DNA from: Prolixibacteraceae bacterium
Lineage (GTDB): Bacteria > Bacteroidota > Bacteroidia > Bacteroidales > Prolixibacteraceae
DNA length: 10,418 bases
Assembly (NCBI GenBank): GCA_003516705.1
Contig: DPCJ01000113.1
Coordinates: 30,656 to 41,073, forward strand
Reading direction: 5' to 3'
The translations under genes were made by a program, and so were the position numbers. The notes below the pieces were generated by a model. It had not been told where the DNA came from. It searched no databases and was given only the letters and a program-made list of their open reading frames with translations. Positions 6,392 through 10,418 of the stretch are shown here, piece after piece. The number at the start of each line of letters is the position of its first letter. Positions within the stretch are counted from its first letter, which is position 1.

Positions 6392-6394
6392 ACC

Positions 6395-7855
6395 ATGAAC
6401 AAAGCTTCAATTTTCGGTTTGCTGGTCATTTTTTGTCTGCTGTATTCCGAAACTAAAAGTCAACCGGTTTCAAATAATAATCAGCCCAACTTTGTGCTCA
6501 TTTTTATCGACGACATGGGTTACGGCGATGCCTCCTGTTTTGGTGCAACCGGCTATACAACGCCCAACATCGATAAACTGGCTGCCAGCGGAATGCGATT
6601 TACCAATTTTTATTCGGCACAGCCCGTGTGCAGCGCTTCGCGTGCAGCTTTGTTAACAGGTTGCTATCCCAACCGGATTGGTATCAACGGAGCACTGTTT
6701 CCCAAAGCAAATGTGGGTATCAATCCTGCCGAAACAACCATTGCCGAAATGCTGAAACAAAAAGGCTATGCCACAGCCATTTTCGGCAAGTGGCACCTCG
6801 GCGATGCTAAAGAATTTCTCCCGCTGCAACACGGTTTTGATGAATACTGTGGATTGCCTTACTCCAACGACATGTGGCCGATGGACGACCTCGGAAAACC
6901 GGCCGGAAAAGATTTTAGAAGATATGGTTTGCCACCGCTGCCATTGATTGAAGGGAACGAAACGAAGGAACTGATTACTGACTTAAAAGGTCAGGATAAA
7001 CTCACCACACTTTACACCGAAAAGGCTGTCAGTTTTATCAACCGGAATGCCCAAAAACCTTTCTTTTTGTACCTGCCGCACACCATGGGACATGTGCCGC
7101 TGGGTGTTTCCGACAAGTTCAGGGGAAAAAGCGAATACGGAAAATATGGCGATGTGATGATGGAAATTGATTGGAGCGTGGGCGAAATTGTAAAAGCGCT
7201 CGAAGCAAAAGGTATTGCTGACAACACGGTAATTATTTTTACTTCTGACAACGGGCCATGGATGAATTATGGCGACCATGCCGGTTCGGCAGGCGGAATG
7301 CGCGAAGGCAAGGGGACCAACTGGGAAGGCGGACAGCGTGTGCCGTTTATTGTGGCGTGGCAGGGAAAAGTTCCGGCCGGAACCATTTGCAACCAGTTGG
7401 GTTGTGCCATTGATATTTTACCCAGTTTTGCCGAAGTTGCAGGTACAAAACTGCCTGTCAACAAAATTGACGGTGTTAGTCTTGTTGAACTTTGGAAAGG
7501 AAATACAAACGCCCGGCCACGCACCGAACTCCTTTATTATTACGGTAGAAACAACCTGAATGCTGTGCGCAAAGATGACTGGAAACTGATTCTTCCACAC
7601 GCCTGGGATTCGTATGATACAATTCCCGGAAACGGTGGAACGGGGGGTCCGAGAGTGAGGGTAAAAACCGTAAAACCTGAATTGTATAACCTGATGCGCG
7701 ACCCCGGTGAGCAGTTCGATTTGGCTGCTTTTTACCCCGAAAAGGTGGCCGAACTGATGAGTATAACCGAAGCTGCCCGAAAGGAATTGGGCGACCTGAA
7801 TGTGGAAATTGAAAAAGGCGCCGGAACCCGCGAAGCCGGGAAACTGAATAAATAG
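6395..7855 (+). CDS. Secreted S1-family sulfatase (arylsulfatase A-like)
   Basis: The enzyme should hydrolyse a sulfate ester, most likely on a sulfated sugar, in the periplasm. A signal peptide is evident: Lys at position 3, hydrophobic residues about 6-17, and polar sequence around 19-24 where cleavage is likely; there is no lipobox cysteine. The core begins with NFVLIFIDDMGYGD (32-45), carrying the metal-binding Asp39-Asp40. The signature CSASR (79-83) has Cys79 as the residue converted to formylglycine, so activation needs a maturing enzyme encoded elsewhere. GKWHLG (131-136), HTMGH (229-233), FTSDNGP (282-288) and KGTNWEGGQRVP (306-317) supply the remaining metal- and sulfate-binding residues. 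The 486-residue length is normal. The start has no Shine-Dalgarno. The permease gene follows after 29 bp, implying an operon. The S1 subfamily and exact substrate cannot be fixed from sequence alone; a sulfated galactose is a guess from the galactanase neighbour. Confidence 0.93.
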   Translation: MNKASIFGLLVIFCLLYSETKSQPVSNNNQPNFVLIFIDDMGYGDASCFGATGYTTPNIDKLAASGMRFTNFYSAQPVCSASRAALLTGCYPNRIGINGALFPKANVGINPAETTIAEMLKQKGYATAIFGKWHLGDAKEFLPLQHGFDEYCGLPYSNDMWPMDDLGKPAGKDFRRYGLPPLPLIEGNETKELITDLKGQDKLTTLYTEKAVSFINRNAQKPFFLYLPHTMGHVPLGVSDKFRGKSEYGKYGDVMMEIDWSVGEIVKALEAKGIADNTVIIFTSDNGPWMNYGDHAGSAGGMREGKGTNWEGGQRVPFIVAWQGKVPAGTICNQLGCAIDILPSFAEVAGTKLPVNKIDGVSLVELWKGNTNARPRTELLYYYGRNNLNAVRKDDWKLILPHAWDSYDTIPGNGGTGGPRVRVKTVKPELYNLMRDPGEQFDLAAFYPEKVAELMSITEAARKELGDLNVEIEKGAGTREAGKLNK

Positions 7856-7884
7856 GGCAGGAGAATATTTAATACAAAATCAAC

Positions 7885-9240
7885 ATGTCAACACCGTTTT
7901 TGATTTTTATCGTGATTTCGGCAGTGGCGCTGCTGCTGTTTATGGTTTTAAAGCTGAAAGTCAATGCATTTATTACTTTGCTGATTACCGCCATTTATGT
8001 GGGAATTGCCACCGGAATGCCATTGACTGACATCACTAAATCAATACAAAACGGCATGGCCGGAACGCTCGGTTTTGTAGCTACTGTTGTCGGGTTGGGC
8101 GCTATTTTCGGACAGTTACTCGAAAGCTCGGGCGGGGCCGAATCGTTGGCCCGCTACCTGCTTAAAAAATTTGGAGAGAAACGTGCTCCCTGGGCTATGG
8201 TAATCAGCGGTTTTCTTGTAGCCATCCCGGTTTTTCTTGATGTGGGATTTATTATTCTTGTGCCGATAGTTTATGCTTTGGCACGTGACTCAAAGAAATC
8301 GCTGCTTTATTATGGAATTCCTTTGTTAGCCGGGCTTGCGGTTACCCACAGTTTTGTGCCGCCAACGCCGGGGCCGGTAGCTGTAGCCGATATTATTCAG
8401 GTTTCGCTGGGCTGGGTTATTTTTTTGGGAATTATTATCGGTTTTCCGGTTGCTGTTCTGGCCGGACCGGTTTGGGGAAATTTTATCTCGAAAAAAATCT
8501 ACGTCACCGCGCCAACCGAATTTTTAGAAGCAGGAGAATCGGAGTACGATAAAAACAACCTGTCGCCATTTGGTGTCATCGCCTTTTTGATTTCAGTACC
8601 GCTGATGCTGATTCTGTTCAACACACTTACAGGAGTGCTTGTGCAGAAAGAGATAGTTGCCAAATCGATGTTTACCGATGCTATTGAATTTATTGGCCAC
8701 CCCTTTTCAGCTTTGATTATTGCTACTGTACTTTCGGTAATTTTTTGTCTGAGACGCGGAATGGACAAGCAGAAAATTCTTCAGTTAAGCAACAAGGCGC
8801 TTGCTCCTGCCGGGCTTATTATTCTTATTACAGGTGCAGGTGGTGTGCTGAAACAGGTTTTAGTTGACAGCGGCATCGGAAAAATTATGGCAGAATCGCT
8901 GGCCGATTCTGCCTTGCCACCCATCGTGCTGGCCTGGCTGCTGGCCGCTGTTGTTCGGTTGGCGCAGGGTTCGGCAACGGTTGCCATGATTACGGCAGCG
9001 GGTATTTTAGCGCCGGCACTCGGCGTTTTCGGGTTAACTGAACCGCAACTTGCACTCATTGTTTTGTCAATCGCATCGGGTGCAACCATTGCCTCGCATG
9101 TAAACGACAGCGGTTTCTGGCTGGTGGGAAAGTACCTGGGCATGACCGAAAAACAAACCCTGCAATCGTGGACAGTGATGGAAACGATAATTGCAGTTGC
9201 CGGTCTTGCATTGATTTTAGTGGTGAATATGTTTTTGTGA
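7885..9240 (+). CDS. GntP-family permease (gluconate:H+ symporter family)
   Basis: GntP proteins are inner-membrane symporters for gluconate and related hydroxy-acids or sugar acids. The 451-residue protein is hydrophobic throughout, with about 12 or more membrane segments starting at 4-22 and ending at 432-450. Family marks are VPPTPGPVAVA (158-168), TGAGGVLKQVLVDSGIG (316-332), RLAQGSATVAMITAAG (358-373) and HVNDSGFW (405-412), followed by the C-terminal SWTVMETI (428-435). A polar loop at about 203-227 separates the two halves. It lies 29 bp after the sulfatase gene, without its own visible promoter, so the two are probably co-transcribed. An AGGAG at 7859-7863 is too far from the ATG to act as a ribosome binding site. 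The substrate is unknown; the context suggests a sugar acid or other small acid released or exposed by desulfation. Confidence 0.92.
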   Translation: MSTPFLIFIVISAVALLLFMVLKLKVNAFITLLITAIYVGIATGMPLTDITKSIQNGMAGTLGFVATVVGLGAIFGQLLESSGGAESLARYLLKKFGEKRAPWAMVISGFLVAIPVFLDVGFIILVPIVYALARDSKKSLLYYGIPLLAGLAVTHSFVPPTPGPVAVADIIQVSLGWVIFLGIIIGFPVAVLAGPVWGNFISKKIYVTAPTEFLEAGESEYDKNNLSPFGVIAFLISVPLMLILFNTLTGVLVQKEIVAKSMFTDAIEFIGHPFSALIIATVLSVIFCLRRGMDKQKILQLSNKALAPAGLIILITGAGGVLKQVLVDSGIGKIMAESLADSALPPIVLAWLLAAVVRLAQGSATVAMITAAGILAPALGVFGLTEPQLALIVLSIASGATIASHVNDSGFWLVGKYLGMTEKQTLQSWTVMETIIAVAGLALILVVNMFL

Positions 9241-9305
9241 AAGGAAATTTTTAGAGCTGATACTATATTTTCTCCCAAAAAGCAGTTTGAAATATTGAAC
9301 AATCG

Positions 9306-9339
9306 TCCCTCTCTGTTTGAGAGAGGGATAAGAGGGTGA
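9306..9339. repeat. Hairpin plus repeated purine arm, permease-acetyltransferase gap
   Basis: TCCCTCTCT (9306-9314) pairs perfectly with AGAGAGGGA (9320-9328) around the loop GTTTG. AGAGGG recurs at 9331-9336, followed by TGAG, so the left arm (9307-9312) can pair with either copy. No T-run follows, making termination by this hairpin alone doubtful. The layout matches that of the element at 1434-1457. The remaining parts of the 147-bp gap (9241-9305 and 9340-9387) are AT-rich and show no clear promoter consensus. Confidence 0.6.
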
Positions 9340-9387
9340 GTCAGAAAAAAAATATGAATAATAAAAACCGTACAAACTTTTTAAAAT

Positions 9388-9846
9388 ATGCCATTTGTTT
9401 TTAAAGCTTTTCAGGAACTTACAGTAGATGAATTATACGATATTCTCCAACTCCGTTCCGAAATATTTGTGGTTGAACAAACCTGTATTTACAACGATTT
9501 GGACGGATTCGATAAAGAAGCAGTTCATCTGCTTAGCAAAAAAGAGGGGAGAATAATTGCCTACGCACGTTTGCTGAAACCCGGAACACGCTTTGCCAAT
9601 TTTTCAATAGGCAGGGTGGTGGTAAAAGAAAGCGAGCGTGGTACAGGATTGGGTATTGAATTGATGAACGCGGCCAAAAATTATATCATTAATGAATTGG
9701 GAGCAACGAAAATTAAAATCAGCGCCCAAAGTTACCTGCAACGTTTTTATGAAAACCTCGGGTTTCACATCGTCACCGAAATTTATCTCGAAGACGGAAT
9801 TCCGCATTATGGGATGGTATTCGAAGTAAATAATCATGTCCGGTAA
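9388..9846 (+). CDS. elaA: ElaA-like GNAT family N-acetyltransferase
   Basis: GNAT enzymes transfer an acetyl group from acetyl-CoA to an amine; the physiological substrate of ElaA is not established. The 152-residue length and the motif order match E. coli ElaA as I remember it: LRSEIFVVEQ (22-31) with a following DLDGFD (37-42), IGRVVV (74-79) as the central strand, the acetyl-CoA pyrophosphate-binding RGTGLG (84-89) in the R-x-x-G-x-G form, AQSYLQRFYENLGF (113-126), and the family-typical EDGIPHYGM (135-143). The protein is soluble and complete. The ATG at 9388 is the first start in frame and directly precedes conserved sequence; no Shine-Dalgarno is seen. A secreted-protein gene begins 15 bp after the stop and may be co-transcribed, but no functional link is obvious. 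Confidence 0.9.
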   Translation: MPFVFKAFQELTVDELYDILQLRSEIFVVEQTCIYNDLDGFDKEAVHLLSKKEGRIIAYARLLKPGTRFANFSIGRVVVKESERGTGLGIELMNAAKNYIINELGATKIKISAQSYLQRFYENLGFHIVTEIYLEDGIPHYGMVFEVNNHVR

Positions 9847-9861
9847 AACCCGTCAGAAGTA

Positions 9862-10418
9862 ATGCAATTCCGAATCATTTTGTCACTTTTATTTCTTGTC
9901 TCGTTTTTACCTGAAACTTTTCCGGCTCAGCGCGATTCCCCTGCCGATCGCATTTTCAGCCTGATTTATAATCAGCAATTTACCGAAGCGGAGAAGTTGC
10001 TTGAAGCAAGCCGGAGAGAAATTGATCCATTCTATTTCAGCGTGCTGAAACTCGATTTGTACTGGTGGAAATACAGCTTATTGCACTCTAATGCCGATGC
10101 TGAAAAACTAAATGTTCTGCTTGAACAACTGGCCGAATTGCCTGAAAAAACAACAACCGGAAAAATCAGGAAACTCATCAGGCTTTCTTACAAAATGAGG
10201 TACGAATTAAAGAGAAAAAATTACGTGAGCGCCTTTTTTGTACGGTCTGATATCAAGAAACAGGTGGAATTACTAAAAAGCGGGAAGATTGCATTGTCCG
10301 TCGATGAACAAAAATTGTTTGAGCTGTATGTTATTCTATTTCAATACTCCGAAAGTGCGAACCCGTTTTCAATTTCAAAAAAAACAGAAAACAGGACAGA
10401 TTTAATTATGAAACTCAA
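9862..10418 (+). CDS. Exported protein of unknown function, 3' end cut by window
   Basis: I do not recognise a defined family. The frame opens with ATG at 9862, 15 bp after the acetyltransferase stop, and stays open for 185 codons to the edge of the window. The first 22-23 residues form a classical signal peptide: Arg4, a hydrophobic core IILSLLFLVSFL (5-16), then PETFPAQ with a likely cut after the Ala at 22. The mature part is rich in Glu, Lys and Leu and looks mainly helical. Segments such as IYNQQFTEAEKLLEASR (35-51) resemble one tetratricopeptide-like helix pair, though no run of clear TPR units is seen, and Trp68-Trp69 with nearby aromatic residues is notable. A scaffold or periplasmic sensor role is possible but unproven. 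Codon choice matches its neighbours, with no sign of transfer. Confidence 0.75.
   Translation, partial: MQFRIILSLLFLVSFLPETFPAQRDSPADRIFSLIYNQQFTEAEKLLEASRREIDPFYFSVLKLDLYWWKYSLLHSNADAEKLNVLLEQLAELPEKTTTGKIRKLIRLSYKMRYELKRKNYVSAFFVRSDIKKQVELLKSGKIALSVDEQKLFELYVILFQYSESANPFSISKKTENRTDLIMKL

Noticed and set aside
6395..7855. Alkaline phosphatase or phosphonate hydrolase instead of a sulfatase
   Set aside because: The CSASR signature with its formylglycine cysteine and the full set of S1 metal-site motifs favour a sulfatase.
7859..7863. AGGAG as a Shine-Dalgarno for the permease
   Set aside because: It ends 21 nt before the ATG, too far, and the neighbouring genes start without such sites.
9264..9271. 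TATATTTT as a promoter for the acetyltransferase gene
   Set aside because: It is a seven-of-eight match in AT-rich DNA with no -33 partner, more than 110 bp from the start codon.
8781..9302. 173-codon minus-strand frame opposite the permease gene
   Set aside because: It is antisense to conserved GntP motifs and lacks any recognisable domain.

Overview
The window looks like chromosomal DNA of a free-living Bacteroidota, probably a Marinilabiliales/Prolixibacteraceae-type polysaccharide degrader. That placement is inference. It rests on the Bacteroidota-style PurM and release factor 1, promoter elements of the TAnnTTTG type, the general lack of Shine-Dalgarno sequences, a lipoprotein glycosidase and a periplasmic sulfatase.

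Left part (1-4831), housekeeping on the + strand: the 3' portion of a long-chain acyl-CoA synthetase gene cut by the window edge, a gap holding a GC-rich inverted repeat, an intrinsic terminator and a consensus promoter, then purM (purine synthesis), prfA (translation termination) and pyrF (pyrimidine synthesis). The prfA-pyrF gap is almost entirely one large hairpin made of 7-nt repeats.

Middle part (4832-9240), carbohydrate catabolism: pyrF converges on a minus-strand GH53 endo-beta-1,4-galactanase lipoprotein across a perfect 16-bp palindrome. The galactanase gene is divergent from a two-gene unit on the + strand, a secreted S1-type sulfatase and a GntP-family permease. The 81-bp divergent gap holds promoter-like elements facing each other. 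No SusC/SusD pair, regulator or sulfatase-maturing enzyme is present, so this is a small catabolic island rather than a full polysaccharide utilization locus. The pairing of a sulfatase with a GntP transporter is the most distinctive gene-level feature.

Right part (9241-10418): an intergenic hairpin element, an ElaA-like GNAT acetyltransferase gene, and the start of a secreted or periplasmic protein of unknown function that runs off the window.

At the non-coding level, most gaps longer than about 40 bp carry a different inverted repeat. Two of them (1434-1457 and 9306-9339) differ in sequence but share the same layout: a hairpin followed by a second copy of its purine arm and then GTGA. I saw no tRNA, rRNA, CRISPR array, transposase or phage gene.
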